DNA of 57,601 nt from Rariglobus sp. Lineage in GTDB: Bacteria; Verrucomicrobiota; Verrucomicrobiia; Opitutales; Opitutaceae. Under the pieces are notes generated by a model that was not told the origin of the DNA, did not search any database, and was given only the letters and a program-made list of their open reading frames with translations. The DNA is taken from contig JAQSWS010000022.1 of assembly GCA_029266495.1 (NCBI GenBank), positions 1 to 57,601 on the forward strand, read 5' to 3'. Below, piece after piece: positions 1-8,130 of this stretch (the first letter of the stretch is position 1; every line of letters begins with the position of its first letter). Both the position numbers and the translations under genes were made by a program.

Positions 1-166
1 CGCCTTTTTCCATGGTCGGAATGTAGCCGTCGTAGAGGTGCAGGTCGGAGCCGCAAATCGCCGTCGAGGTGATGCGCACGATGCAATCACGCGGGTTCAG
101 GATCCCGGGATCGTCGACCTCCTGGACCTCCATGTGTTTTTTCCCCATCCAGCAGACGGCTTTCAT
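1..166 (-). CDS. Zinc-dependent alcohol dehydrogenase, N-terminal part (truncated by window edge)
   Basis: Only the first 55 codons lie in the window; the rest runs off the left edge. The visible residues contain [16 protein letters not shown], the N-terminal catalytic-zinc region of medium-chain zinc alcohol dehydrogenases, especially the branch annotated as glutathione-independent formaldehyde dehydrogenase or zinc-dependent alcohol dehydrogenase. The Cys of CGSD is the expected zinc ligand. The ATG at 166 overlaps the stop of the upstream SRPBCC gene as ATGA, so the two are probably co-transcribed and translationally coupled. Substrate cannot be judged from this fragment. Confidence 0.85.
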   Translation of the reverse strand, partial: MKAVCWMGKKHMEVQEVDDPGILNPRDCIVRITSTAICGSDLHLYDGYIPTMEKG

Positions 167-768
167 TTCTTTTTTCCCCGTTGAGGTTCGCCGACCGGTT
201 GTCCCTCGGTGGTGGGAATTTCGCCGGCTTCCATGAGGGCCTTGAAGCGATGCAGCGTATCGCCGACCTGCTGACCGGCCTCTTCGCCCGACAATTTTGC
301 GAGGAGTGCGCCCGCCTTGCCGCCGGGAGGGGCATATTCGAGCGTGACAGTGACCTCGGTGCCTTCGTCGCCGGGGGCGGGCTCGAAGCGCACGGTGCCG
401 GCATTGGCGATTTCGGACTCGTCGCTGGAGCGCCATGCGATCAGCCGGTCGGGTTCGTCGTTGATGATGAGGGCATCCCACTCGACGCGGCGGTCGCCCG
501 GAGGGGCGCTCACCGACCAGTGGGATTCGATGTTGGAACGGGCGGTGATGGTCACCGGGTGTTTGATCACCCGGGCGAGATTTTCGAGGTTGCGCCAGAA
601 GGCGTAGAGGATGTGGGCGGGGGCCCGGATGGTAACCGAGCGGGAGACTTTCACCCCCTTGTTGCCGTGCACGACGATCTTGGAAGGAGCGAGGCCTTTG
701 CGTGAGGCGACGGTTGGATTGAGGGGCCGGCGGCGGATCTTTTTTTCGAGAGTGGCAGGGGTGGGCAT
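163..768 (-). CDS. SRPBCC (START-like) family protein
   Basis: A 201-residue soluble protein. After a basic N-terminus (about residues 1-45), residues about 46-180 read as a coenzyme Q-binding/polyketide cyclase-like SRPBCC fold: [20 protein letters not shown] at the domain start, then the usual W-D and F-x-P-x-x-x-G-T-x-V strands, and a final helix with [12 protein letters not shown]. The tail is lysine-rich. Such proteins bind hydrophobic ligands, but the ligand here is unknown. I chose the second in-frame Met (768), where the conserved protein begins; a start at 807 is possible. Its stop overlaps the start of the downstream alcohol dehydrogenase, suggesting one operon. Confidence 0.85.
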   Translation of the reverse strand: MPTPATLEKKIRRRPLNPTVASRKGLAPSKIVVHGNKGVKVSRSVTIRAPAHILYAFWRNLENLARVIKHPVTITARSNIESHWSVSAPPGDRRVEWDALIINDEPDRLIAWRSSDESEIANAGTVRFEPAPGDEGTEVTVTLEYAPPGGKAGALLAKLSGEEAGQQVGDTLHRFKALMEAGEIPTTEGQPVGEPQRGKKK

Positions 769-872
769 AGTCTGGAGAGTGTAGCGCCTCGCAAAGTCTC
801 CGCCCATCGGGGTGTGGTCTTAGCAGCGGCTAATGGACGGGCCTGCGCAGGGAGAGGGGCGGATGCGCGGGT

Positions 873-889
873 GTGGATTTACCGATGGC
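873..889 (+). promoter_or_regulatory. Candidate regulatory motif (GTGGATTTACCGATGGC)
   Basis: A match to a loose motif (GGRAATYCCCCGATGSC-like) that recurs, in the orientation of the next gene and 48-85 bases before its start, at several places in this window. Here it is 61 bases before the gene at 951. The motif was noticed by eye; its role is unknown. Confidence 0.25.
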
Positions 890-950
890 GCCGGGGGCTT
901 CCGGCCCGATTTAATCCGGCGGGGAGACCTGTATTCTTTCGGAACCTTAT

Positions 951-1469
951 ATGAGTTCCCGTTCAGCAGACGTGCAAATGGAGCAACCGCCGGGATTTCA
1001 AAGGCGCGTCGTTTTCGACAGGCGGCAAGGGATCGGCTTGCTGCTTCTCCTGGTGCTGCCGGTGCTCGCGTTGTTCCAACAGCTCGGCGATCGGGTGCAG
1101 ACACTGGAGGCCAGCGGTGACGGCCTTGTGCTGCGGGCAGAGGCGCCCATGAGTGCGCGATACGGGGATGCGCTTCAACTCAGGCTCACTCTCATCGGGC
1201 CCGCGGGCCCCGAAGCCCGACGGGTGAACGTCGAGATAGCGGAGGATTATCTTGCGAGATTCACCGACGTGAACAGCCGGCCCGAGATGGTGCGTTTCAC
1301 GGACAAAGCGGGAATGCTGGAGCAGGAGTTGCCGCGGGAAGGCGGCAGCGTGCCTGTGGTGATCGAGCTCACCCCGGAGGAGTATGGATGGGCGCGCGGG
1401 TATGTGCGCGCTTCGCTCGCATCTGGCGCGAGCGTCGAGCTGGCGATCAAAACCTTTGTCTATCCCTGA
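951..1469 (+). CDS. Hypothetical single-pass membrane protein upstream of a DUF421 gene
   Basis: 172 residues. A hydrophilic N-terminus is followed by one membrane segment at about residues 27-44 (GIGLLLLLVLPVLALF) and then a soluble domain of about 120 residues rich in beta-type sequence, predicted outside the cytoplasmic membrane. I do not recognise a named family. Only two bases separate its TGA from the ATG of the DUF421 gene, so the pair is very likely one operon and the protein may work with the DUF421 protein. A second Met at codon 10 is an alternative start. Confidence 0.75.
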   Translation: MSSRSADVQMEQPPGFQRRVVFDRRQGIGLLLLLVLPVLALFQQLGDRVQTLEASGDGLVLRAEAPMSARYGDALQLRLTLIGPAGPEARRVNVEIAEDYLARFTDVNSRPEMVRFTDKAGMLEQELPREGGSVPVVIELTPEEYGWARGYVRASLASGASVELAIKTFVYP

Positions 1470-1471
1470 CC

Positions 1472-1918
1472 ATGGAGACTGTCATTCGGGTGGTGGTGAT
1501 TTATGTGGCGATCCTGGCGGGCCTTCGCGTGCTGGGAAAACGGGATGTGGGCGAACTGTCGCCCTTGGAACTGATCACGTTGATCCTGATTCCCGACCTG
1601 GTCTCGCAAGGGGTGGTTCGGTCGGATCATTCACTGACCAACAGCCTGATCGCGATCACCACGCTGTTTTCGCTGGTGCTCATCATTTCTCTTTTTTCCC
1701 ACCGGTTTAAACGGGTGGAAAGTCTGATCGAGGGCGAGCCGACGCTGCTTGTTGCCAAGGGCCGGTTGCTGACGCGCAACCTCAATCGCGAGCGCATCGC
1801 GCCGGAGGAGATCTACAGCGAGATGCACAAGGCCGGGCTGGACAAGCTGTCGTGCGTGCGATGGGCGGTGCTGGAGTCCGACGGACGGATCGCGATTGTG
1901 CCGGAATCCGCGCCTTGA
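1472..1918 (+). CDS. DUF421 (YetF-like) membrane protein
   Basis: 148 residues. The N-terminus has two to three membrane helices (about residues 2-20, 33-45 and 53-72), including the family signature LRVLGKRDVGELSPLEL. A small cytoplasmic alpha/beta domain follows, with EGEPTLLVAKGRLL and a C-terminal strand VRWAVLESDGRIAIVP. This is the usual layout of DUF421/YetF proteins, whose function is unsettled, although some Bacillus members act in spore or stress envelopes. The protein is somewhat shorter than the 170-230 residues common in the family. An in-frame start further upstream (1388) would overlap the previous gene; the ATG at 1472 fits the conserved N-terminus. Confidence 0.9.
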   Translation: METVIRVVVIYVAILAGLRVLGKRDVGELSPLELITLILIPDLVSQGVVRSDHSLTNSLIAITTLFSLVLIISLFSHRFKRVESLIEGEPTLLVAKGRLLTRNLNRERIAPEEIYSEMHKAGLDKLSCVRWAVLESDGRIAIVPESAP

Positions 1919-1937
1919 GCCGGATGGCGGGCGGGAA

Positions 1938-2705
1938 TCAATCGTGGCGACGTTCCCCGGGCTCACGCCCAAGGCCACGGGGCGGGATGGTTTCAAGGAT
2001 GTTCTCGTCGTTGGTGGCGGCGCCGGTGCCGGCCTTGGCGCGCTCCGCGGCCATGCGCTTGTGGCGAGCTCGCAGCCACCAGGCGACCCCGGCAAAGATC
2101 GCCAGCTTGGTCCCGTAGAAAACCCCGAGGAAAATCCAGGCTCGATGCGAGGGATCCTCGCTGACGTTTCCGAGAAACAGCGCCACATACGAGCGCAGCA
2201 AATGGATGGGCAGCGCGATTCCGAAATAGATCCGCAAGGAAATGCCGGACAATGCCAGCACGTAATTGCGCACGAAATACGGGATGGCGGGCGCCAGCAT
2301 CACCATCAGGGCGATCGCGGCGTTTTCCCCGGGTGGAACCTCCGGCACGTGGTGCTGGTGACGCTCGACAAAACGCTGGAGCGGCTTTCGCAGGAAACTG
2401 CGAGCGACCCAGTGCGTGCCGAGCAGGTGCAAGGCGGTGATTCCCGCGACGACACACAGTCCGGGCACGGGGCCGAAGCGGGCTCCGATCACGAGGTAGA
2501 CCATGCTGATGGGAAAACCCACCAGCGGCAGCACGGTGGTGACCGCGAGCACCGCGGCGGTATTGAGTTTATCCAGCGCGCGCGGGATGGCCCGCCAGTC
2601 GAAACCCGCGGCAATCAAGCCGAAGACAATGCCTCCGAGCACCAGCAGGGCGAGGCTGCCTAACAGCCACCTGCGTTTCGAGGAAGGGGAGGAGAAAGCA
2701 CGCAT
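1938..2705 (-). CDS. VTT-domain (TVP38/DedA-like) integral membrane protein
   Basis: 255 residues. There is an N-terminal hydrophobic helix (about residues 15-35), then a VTT/SNARE-associated domain with reentrant glycine-rich segments: a VGFPISMVYLVIGARFG motif, a conserved R-x-x-Y region (YFVRNYVLALSGISLRIYFG), and two later membrane helices. TVP38/DedA proteins are linked to lipid scrambling and membrane homeostasis. The C-terminal 35 residues are charged and variable. The gene is divergent from the cardiolipin-synthase-like gene at 2882 across a shared 176-base promoter region, a context consistent with phospholipid or envelope work. I chose the start MRAFSSPSS; an upstream extension to 2810 reads as non-conserved sequence. 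Confidence 0.85.
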   Translation of the reverse strand: MRAFSSPSSKRRWLLGSLALLVLGGIVFGLIAAGFDWRAIPRALDKLNTAAVLAVTTVLPLVGFPISMVYLVIGARFGPVPGLCVVAGITALHLLGTHWVARSFLRKPLQRFVERHQHHVPEVPPGENAAIALMVMLAPAIPYFVRNYVLALSGISLRIYFGIALPIHLLRSYVALFLGNVSEDPSHRAWIFLGVFYGTKLAIFAGVAWWLRARHKRMAAERAKAGTGAATNDENILETIPPRGLGREPGERRHD

Positions 2706-2881
2706 GGCATCAGGGCGCCCGGTCAAGCCAAGGGGGTGGCGCCACCCTTGAATGACCCGGTAAAAATACTTTGGTAACGCACCAGGCCATGTGCGGAACC
2801 GCCGGCGCAAGCATCGGTCAAGAAACGGGCTTACCCTGTCGCGCCCTGCGCGTGTTCTTGCGCCGCGACGCCGAGCCCACG

Positions 2882-4222
2882 ATGCGACCCCTCGATCTGC
2901 TGAAGCGCTATCAAGCCTGGCTCCATCGCCCGGCGCCGGGTTCGAAAGCCGCGCGCCGCCGGGTGTGGATCCTGTCGATCATCGCGGTGATCGCGGTTCT
3001 GGCGTTCTTTTTCTGGTTCACCTCGGCGCGCGTTTTGACCGATCGCGTCGAGATTGCCGTCGCGGTGGGCGACGACGCTTTTGCCGATTCGCTGGGGCCT
3101 TTGCTCGGGGCGGAGTTTTCCGGAGGCAATCGCGTGCAACTGCTGGTGAACGGCGACGAGTTTTTCCCGGAGATGCTCAAGGCGATCCGCGAGGCGCGGG
3201 AAACCATCACCCTTGAAACCTACATCTGGTCCTCGGGAAAAATCAGCGATCAGTTCATCGAGGCCCTTTCTGAACGGGCGAGGGCGGGGGTGAAAGTGCA
3301 TGTGCTGGGCGATGGCATGGGAACGCGTCCGCTCAAGCGCGAGGATCGCCAGCGGATGATCGATGCCGGCGTCCAGTGGCTGGTCTACGGCCGAGAGCAC
3401 TGGTATGAGATCAAGCCCAACATCAACCACCGCACGCATCGCAAGCTGCTGGTGGTCGACGGTCGCGTTGGGTTTACCGGGGGAATGTGCATCGACGATC
3501 GCTGGGCGGGCAACGCGGAGTCGGTCAAGGTCTGGCGGGAGACCCAGGTGCGGGTCGAGGGCCCGGTCGTGCGGCAGATGCAGGCGACCTTTGTGGCCAA
3601 CTGGCTGGAGACCACGCCCCAACTTTTGTTCGGTCCGGAGTATTTTCCGAAGGAGGACGGACTCCTCCTTGGGGGCGCGTTCGTGCAATGCTACAAAAGC
3701 GGGCCGAACGAGGCTCAGGAGAATGCTCGGCTTTCCTATCTGGTGGCCATTGCCGGCGCCCGAAAGGTCATCCAGATTGCGAACGCCTACTTCGTTCCGG
3801 ACGGCCTGATGGTCGAAATGCTGGTCGCGGCCCGGCAGCGGGGAGTGCGCGTCCAGATCATTGTTCCGGGAATCAACGACTCACGCTTCGGCCGGGCGGC
3901 TTCGCGTTCACGCTGGGGAAAACTGCTGGCCGCCGGCGCGGAGTTTTACGCGTATCAGCCGGCGATGTTTCATTCCAAGGTGATGATGGTGGACGACGTT
4001 TTTACCACGATTGGTTCGACCAACTTCGACAACCGGTCGTTTGGGATCAATGACGAGGTCAACATCAACGTCCTCGACACCAGCCTGGCCCGTCGCAGCC
4101 GTCTCATCTTCGAGCACGACTTGTCCCGTTCGACTCCCATCACGCTGGCGGAGTTCGAGAACCGGCCGTTCTACATCAAGTTGACCGACTGGTTTTGCGG
4201 GCTTTTTCGTTCGCAGATATGA
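2882..4222 (+). CDS. Cardiolipin synthase-like phospholipase D family protein
   Basis: 446 residues. One membrane anchor lies at about residues 29-47 (WILSIIAVIAVLAFFFWF). Two phospholipase D active-site motifs follow: HRKLLVVDGRVGFTGG with His at about 186, and HSKVMMVDDVFTTIGSTNFD with His at about 364. Both keep the H-x-K-x4-D catalytic triad, and each is followed by the G-S/T-N or G-G element expected in cardiolipin synthases. The enzyme probably joins or exchanges phosphatidyl groups in the inner membrane. It has a single N-terminal helix rather than the two of E. coli ClsA, so it may be closer to ClsB/ClsC types. The start ATG precedes RPLDLLKRY; a TTG at 2771 would add 37 unconserved residues. 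Confidence 0.9.
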   Translation: MRPLDLLKRYQAWLHRPAPGSKAARRRVWILSIIAVIAVLAFFFWFTSARVLTDRVEIAVAVGDDAFADSLGPLLGAEFSGGNRVQLLVNGDEFFPEMLKAIREARETITLETYIWSSGKISDQFIEALSERARAGVKVHVLGDGMGTRPLKREDRQRMIDAGVQWLVYGREHWYEIKPNINHRTHRKLLVVDGRVGFTGGMCIDDRWAGNAESVKVWRETQVRVEGPVVRQMQATFVANWLETTPQLLFGPEYFPKEDGLLLGGAFVQCYKSGPNEAQENARLSYLVAIAGARKVIQIANAYFVPDGLMVEMLVAARQRGVRVQIIVPGINDSRFGRAASRSRWGKLLAAGAEFYAYQPAMFHSKVMMVDDVFTTIGSTNFDNRSFGINDEVNINVLDTSLARRSRLIFEHDLSRSTPITLAEFENRPFYIKLTDWFCGLFRSQI

Positions 4223-4253
4223 ACGGCCGTTCCACGTGATGATGATCGCCGCT

Positions 4254-4270
4254 GGGGGAATCCCCGATGC
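4254..4270 (+). promoter_or_regulatory. Palindromic GGGGAATCCCC element followed by GATGC
   Basis: GGGGGAATCCCC is a near-perfect inverted repeat. A second half-similar copy, GGGGATTCC, follows at 4279-4287. It lies upstream of the cheR-like gene and resembles motifs before several other genes here. It could be an operator or promoter element; untested. Confidence 0.3.
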
Positions 4271-4484
4271 ACAGTTACGGGGATTCCACTAAAAGCCCGG
4301 GAGGCCGGTTGATTTTTTTTGCGCGGGCAGGGTTCCTGCGAGTTAGTCGGCCCTTTCAGGTTCCGCTACAGCTTTGGATACTCTCGCTCATATTTCATTC
4401 GCCGGTGTCGATCCGGCGCCACGCACTCGTATCGTTCCCGACGCCGTGGGCCGGCAGGGCGGCCTGGAGTGCGGGCCGGAGTTG

Positions 4485-5276
4485 ATGCGGATTCGTAAAG
4501 GCGATGAGGGACCGCTTGATCCGTTCCTGGCGTGGATGCTGAAGAGGGCAGGCCTGCAGCCGGCGGCCTACCGTTCGGGGGCGATGCAGCGCCGGATTTG
4601 CGCCTGTCTTCGTAAATTGCGGGTATCCTCGCCATGTTCCGCGCGGGAACTGCTGGAGCGGAAGCCGGAACTGCTGCCTTCGGTTCTGAACACGATTTTG
4701 ATCGGCGTGAGCGAGTTCTTCCGTGATCCGCCGGTATTCGATTACTTGGAGAAGACCGTATTGCCGGAGTTGTTACAAACGCGTCCGCGCCTGCGGGTGT
4801 GCAGCGCGGGTGTTTCCGGCGGCCAGGAGATTTACTCCATGGCGATGCTGCTGGCCGAGGCCGGCGCGTTGAACCGGTGCGAATTGCTCGGCGTGGATTG
4901 CCGGGCCGACGCGATCCGGCGCGGGTATGCGGGGCGTTTTTACACCGAAGACATGGACGGCGTGGCTCCGGTCCGCCGTGAACGTTTTTTCCGGCCGGTG
5001 GCGGGCCGGTGGGAGGTGTCGGCGGAACTTAAGAAGCAGATCCAATGGAGCCGGCAGGACTTGCTCGACCTGGATGCGGGTGGCGCTTGCGACCTGATCC
5101 TGTTTCGCAACGTGGCCATTTATTTCAATAACCGGCATGGCGACGAGGCTTGGGCCCGGCTCTGCGACCAGCTGGTGCCGGACGGATTCATTGTCACTGG
5201 CAAGGCCGAGAGGCCGCCCGCATCACTGCCGCTTGTGCGCGTAGGACCTTCCATTTATCGAAAAATCGCACGTTGA
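4485..5276 (+). CDS. CheR-type methyltransferase (divergent)
   Basis: 263 residues. The N-terminal helical CheR_N domain (about 10-75) includes AAYRSGAMQRRICACLRKL and leads to the GVSEFFRDP motif. A SAM-dependent methyltransferase domain follows, with DLILFRNVAIYFNN (motif IV of CheR). The SAM-binding loop reads CSAGVSGGQEIYSMAM, where the family normally has C-S-T-G-E-E-P-Y; Cys, Thr, Glu and Pro are all changed, so activity is uncertain. CheR normally methylates chemoreceptor glutamates, but no receptor gene is in the window. A kinase and a receiver follow at once (8-base gap, then ATGA overlap), implying a three-gene signalling operon. A TTG start at 4374 is possible; I prefer the ATG with a GGAG six bases upstream. 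Confidence 0.8.
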   Translation: MRIRKGDEGPLDPFLAWMLKRAGLQPAAYRSGAMQRRICACLRKLRVSSPCSARELLERKPELLPSVLNTILIGVSEFFRDPPVFDYLEKTVLPELLQTRPRLRVCSAGVSGGQEIYSMAMLLAEAGALNRCELLGVDCRADAIRRGYAGRFYTEDMDGVAPVRRERFFRPVAGRWEVSAELKKQIQWSRQDLLDLDAGGACDLILFRNVAIYFNNRHGDEAWARLCDQLVPDGFIVTGKAERPPASLPLVRVGPSIYRKIAR

Positions 5277-5284
5277 TACCCCAG

Positions 5285-7048
5285 ATGTTCACGGAATTTA
5301 TTACGAAGATACAGCGCAAGCCCCTGTTGCCGCTCACCATTGCGCTCTATGTCGTTTGCGCGGGACTGATGGCCTGGCTGCGCCTGGGCGCCATGGGGGA
5401 GGGTGTGGTCAGCATTTACTACGGCCTGCCGCTGCTGATCTGCCTGCTCTATCCGGAGAAGCGACTGCTTTGGGGCTTGATGGGCACGTATGCCCTGATC
5501 GCGGGTTACAAGGCCTTCGTGACGCCGGCGGCCTGGCAGGTCGGGCATCAGTTTTCGGTGTGGACGCTGCAGATGGTCAACATGCTGGTGGTCGGTGTCG
5601 CCGTGCACCTGATGATCGATCTTCTGGGCAAACTGCGATCGCAGAAAGCGCAGCTTGAGGAGTCCAACCAGGAGCTTATCGCGCGGGAGGAGGAGATCAC
5701 CCGGCAGAACGAGGAGTTGCAAAGCCAGTCCGAGGAGATCCAGCAGCAGGCCGAAGAGGTGCAGCAACAGGCCGAGGAGCTGCAGGCGCAGACGGAGGAA
5801 TTGCAGATCGCCAATGCCGAGTCCCTCAAGCGCCAGGCGATCCTGCAGGCCCTGCTCGAGTCCCTCCAGACCGATGATTCGCGCGATCTGCCCGAGCGAA
5901 TCTGCCATCTGTTGATGTCACTCCTGGGCGACGCCGCCTCGGCCGCGGTCGTGCTGGAGAAAGAGGGGGACGACCTGGTGGTGCTGGCGCACGCGGGCCC
6001 GATCGGTCTGCCCACCCGTCGCTGGGCGTATAGCCGTTCCTTTGCCGCGGTGGTGATGACGCACAACCGCACGGCGTTCGTTCCCGATCTGCGGCTCCGC
6101 CCCGATTTGGAAGGCGCGCAGACGACGGAGCGTTCGTTCCGATCGGTGATCGCCACCCCGCTTCGAATCGGAGGGAAGCCGGCGGGCGTCATCAAGGTGT
6201 ATTCAACTTATGAGCACGACTGGACCAAGGAGCAGTTCCAGATCATCGAATGGACCTCCGCGCAATGTTCGTTGTTGATGGATTCCCGCCGGCTTCAGCT
6301 CGAACTGCAGCGCGCCAACAACGATCTCGACCGCCTGGTGCGGGAGCGCACCGCCGAGTTGCAGGAACTGGTCAACGAGCTGGAGCATTTCTCCTATACG
6401 ATCACCCACGACCTGCGCGCCCCGTTGCGTGCGATGCACGGTTTTGCCGGCCTGCTGGCGGAGGAGTGCATGACGGTGCTTAACGACCAGAGCCGTGAAT
6501 ACCTCCGGAGGATCACCACGGCGGCGGGTCGCATGGATCGACTGATCATTGATGCGCTCAGCTACAGCAAGATTGTGCGCAACGAAATGCCGATGGAGCC
6601 GGTCGACGTGGATCGCCTGCTGCGAGGCATGGTCGATTCCTATCCTATTTTTCAAAAGCCCAGCGCGAACATCGAAATTGTCGGCGAGATTCCGCCGGTC
6701 CTTGGAAACGAGGCTGGGCTCACCCAGTGCTTCTCGAACTTGCTGGGCAATGCAGTGAAGTTTGTGCCTCCCGGACAGGTGCCCGTCGTGCGGATCCGGG
6801 GCGCCCGTGATGGCAAACGCGTGCGGTTGTGGTGCGAAGACAACGGCATCGGTATCCCGGCGGAAATGCACAGCCGGGTTTTCGTGATGTTCCAGCGCCT
6901 GAGCAAGGATTTCGAGGGCACGGGCATCGGCCTTGCCCTGGTCAAGAAGGTGGTCGAGCGAATGGGTGGAGCCGTCGGCGTCGAGTCGGAGCCCGGCAAG
7001 GGCAGCCGCTTCTGGATCGAACTGTTGACCGTCGAGAACCAGCCATGA
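5285..7048 (+). CDS. Membrane histidine kinase with coiled coil and GAF domain
   Basis: 587 residues. There are about four membrane helices in residues 12-115, then a long glutamine/glutamate heptad coiled coil at about 117-185 (EEIQQQAEEVQQQAEELQ). A GAF-like domain occupies about 195-340. The HisKA domain has the phosphoacceptor His at about 375 in FSYTITHDLRAPLRAM. The HATPase domain has N, G1 (DNGIGIP) and G2 (GTGIGLAL) boxes. The protein probably autophosphorylates and passes phosphate to the receiver encoded next, with which it shares an ATGA overlap. The long glutamine-rich coiled coil resembles linkers seen after CheB/CheR-PAS proteins and may place the kinase in a signalling complex with the preceding CheR. 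The input signal is unknown. Confidence 0.92.
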   Translation: MFTEFITKIQRKPLLPLTIALYVVCAGLMAWLRLGAMGEGVVSIYYGLPLLICLLYPEKRLLWGLMGTYALIAGYKAFVTPAAWQVGHQFSVWTLQMVNMLVVGVAVHLMIDLLGKLRSQKAQLEESNQELIAREEEITRQNEELQSQSEEIQQQAEEVQQQAEELQAQTEELQIANAESLKRQAILQALLESLQTDDSRDLPERICHLLMSLLGDAASAAVVLEKEGDDLVVLAHAGPIGLPTRRWAYSRSFAAVVMTHNRTAFVPDLRLRPDLEGAQTTERSFRSVIATPLRIGGKPAGVIKVYSTYEHDWTKEQFQIIEWTSAQCSLLMDSRRLQLELQRANNDLDRLVRERTAELQELVNELEHFSYTITHDLRAPLRAMHGFAGLLAEECMTVLNDQSREYLRRITTAAGRMDRLIIDALSYSKIVRNEMPMEPVDVDRLLRGMVDSYPIFQKPSANIEIVGEIPPVLGNEAGLTQCFSNLLGNAVKFVPPGQVPVVRIRGARDGKRVRLWCEDNGIGIPAEMHSRVFVMFQRLSKDFEGTGIGLALVKKVVERMGGAVGVESEPGKGSRFWIELLTVENQP

Positions 7049-7491
7049 ACTCCCGCCCCAGCGTGCTTTATGTCGAGGACGAAGAAGATGACATCTTTTT
7101 CATGCGCAACGCATTCAAGCGGCTGGGGATTGAGGATCGATTTCACGCGGTCATGGACGGGGATCGGGCGATTTCCTACCTTGCGGGTCACGAAGATTAT
7201 GCCGATCGGGAGCGGCATCCCCTGCCATCGTTCGTGTTGCTTGATTTGAACCTGCCCATTCTTTCGGGCTTCGAGGTTTTGGAATGGCTGCGCGCCCAAC
7301 CGCAGTTCCAGTCACTGCCCGTGATTATTTTTTCATCGTCGGGGCGCACGGAGGACCGGCAGCGTGCCGAAAACCTCGGTGCCACCGAATACGTGCTCAA
7401 GCCCGCGTCGGGCGCGCAATTTCTGGTGATGGCCCGGCAGTTGAAGGAGAGCTGGCTGGGCCGGCAGGGAGAGGCTCCGGACGCTCCGTGA
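7045..7491 (+). CDS. Rcp1-like single-domain response regulator
   Basis: 148 residues forming one receiver domain with no output domain. Acidic residues lie in YVEDEEDD, the phosphoacceptor Asp in LLDLNLPILSGFEVLEWLR, the Ser/Thr switch in IIFSSSGR, and the Lys in VLKPAS. The sequence style (long loop before LLDLNLP) is that of cyanobacterial Rcp1 receivers that partner phytochrome-type kinases. The ATG overlaps the kinase stop as ATGA, so the pair is translationally coupled. With no DNA-binding domain, output is probably by protein-protein contact or a phosphorelay. Confidence 0.93.
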   Translation: MNSRPSVLYVEDEEDDIFFMRNAFKRLGIEDRFHAVMDGDRAISYLAGHEDYADRERHPLPSFVLLDLNLPILSGFEVLEWLRAQPQFQSLPVIIFSSSGRTEDRQRAENLGATEYVLKPASGAQFLVMARQLKESWLGRQGEAPDAP

Positions 7492-7585
7492 GCGCGGGCA
7501 GTGTGCCGGCTGGGTGCAGGGCCTTCGACCAGGCTCGTCGCAGGGGATGGCCCCGCACCCGAGTTCGCACCGCGCCGCGGTGTGG

Positions 7586-7927
7586 TCACCGGAGGATGGA
7601 GCCCGCCATGGCGTGACAGGCCTCGGCGCATTCCCGGCAGGCCTCGGCGCACCGCTGGCAGTGTTCCATCTTGTGTTTGCCGCATTCCTCGCCGCAGGCC
7701 TCGCAGACCTCGGCACAAAGCTGGCAGACCCGCTCGGCGAAGTCGGAACCGCGGGACATTTCGCGCATAGCGAATGAGCAGATGTCGGCGCAGCTTCGAT
7801 CGAGTTCGATGCAGCGCGCCATCATTTTGATGTTATCTTCGTGCAGGCAGGCAGTGGCGCAGTGCTCGCAGGCCTCCATGCATTGGTGGCAGGCTTCGAT
7901 ACACGTTTCGTATTTTTCGTGGGACAT
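7586..7927 (-). CDS. Four-helix bundle copper-binding protein (Csp-like, DUF326)
   Basis: 113 residues with many Cys-x2/3-Cys repeats along predicted helices: CIEACHQCMEACEHCATAC near the N-terminus, CIELDRSCADIC in the middle, and CQLCAEVCEACGEECGKH to CAEACRECAEAC at the end. This is the pattern of cytosolic copper storage proteins (Csp3) and DUF326 ferredoxin-like four-helix bundles, which hold many Cu(I) ions through Cys. There is no signal peptide, so it is probably cytosolic. The ATG at 7927 is preceded by an AGGAG-type ribosome binding site; longer starts read as noise. No copper exporter or regulator gene is adjacent, so a role in copper buffering is inferred from the family alone. 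Confidence 0.9.
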   Translation of the reverse strand: MSHEKYETCIEACHQCMEACEHCATACLHEDNIKMMARCIELDRSCADICSFAMREMSRGSDFAERVCQLCAEVCEACGEECGKHKMEHCQRCAEACRECAEACHAMAGSILR

Positions 7928-8130
7928 AGGGTTCTCCTGTTTGATGATTTTGTTTCTGGCTCCAGCATTGCCTTGGACGGAAATCGCCGGGAATGGCCGT
8001 CGCATTTATAGGCCTTCGTCGCACGATCTGCCATGGGGCAGGGCGCCCGGCGCAACATGGGGAGCGGGCCTCATTGCCGGATGCCCCGGACTCGTTGGGA
8101 CAAAGAGGACAGGAATCCCCGGTGCGAGGT

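Noticed and set aside
2771-2881. N-terminal extension of the phospholipase D gene from TTG
   Set aside because: The 37 extra residues are not hydrophobic or conserved and the ATG at 2882 starts just before the expected N-terminus.
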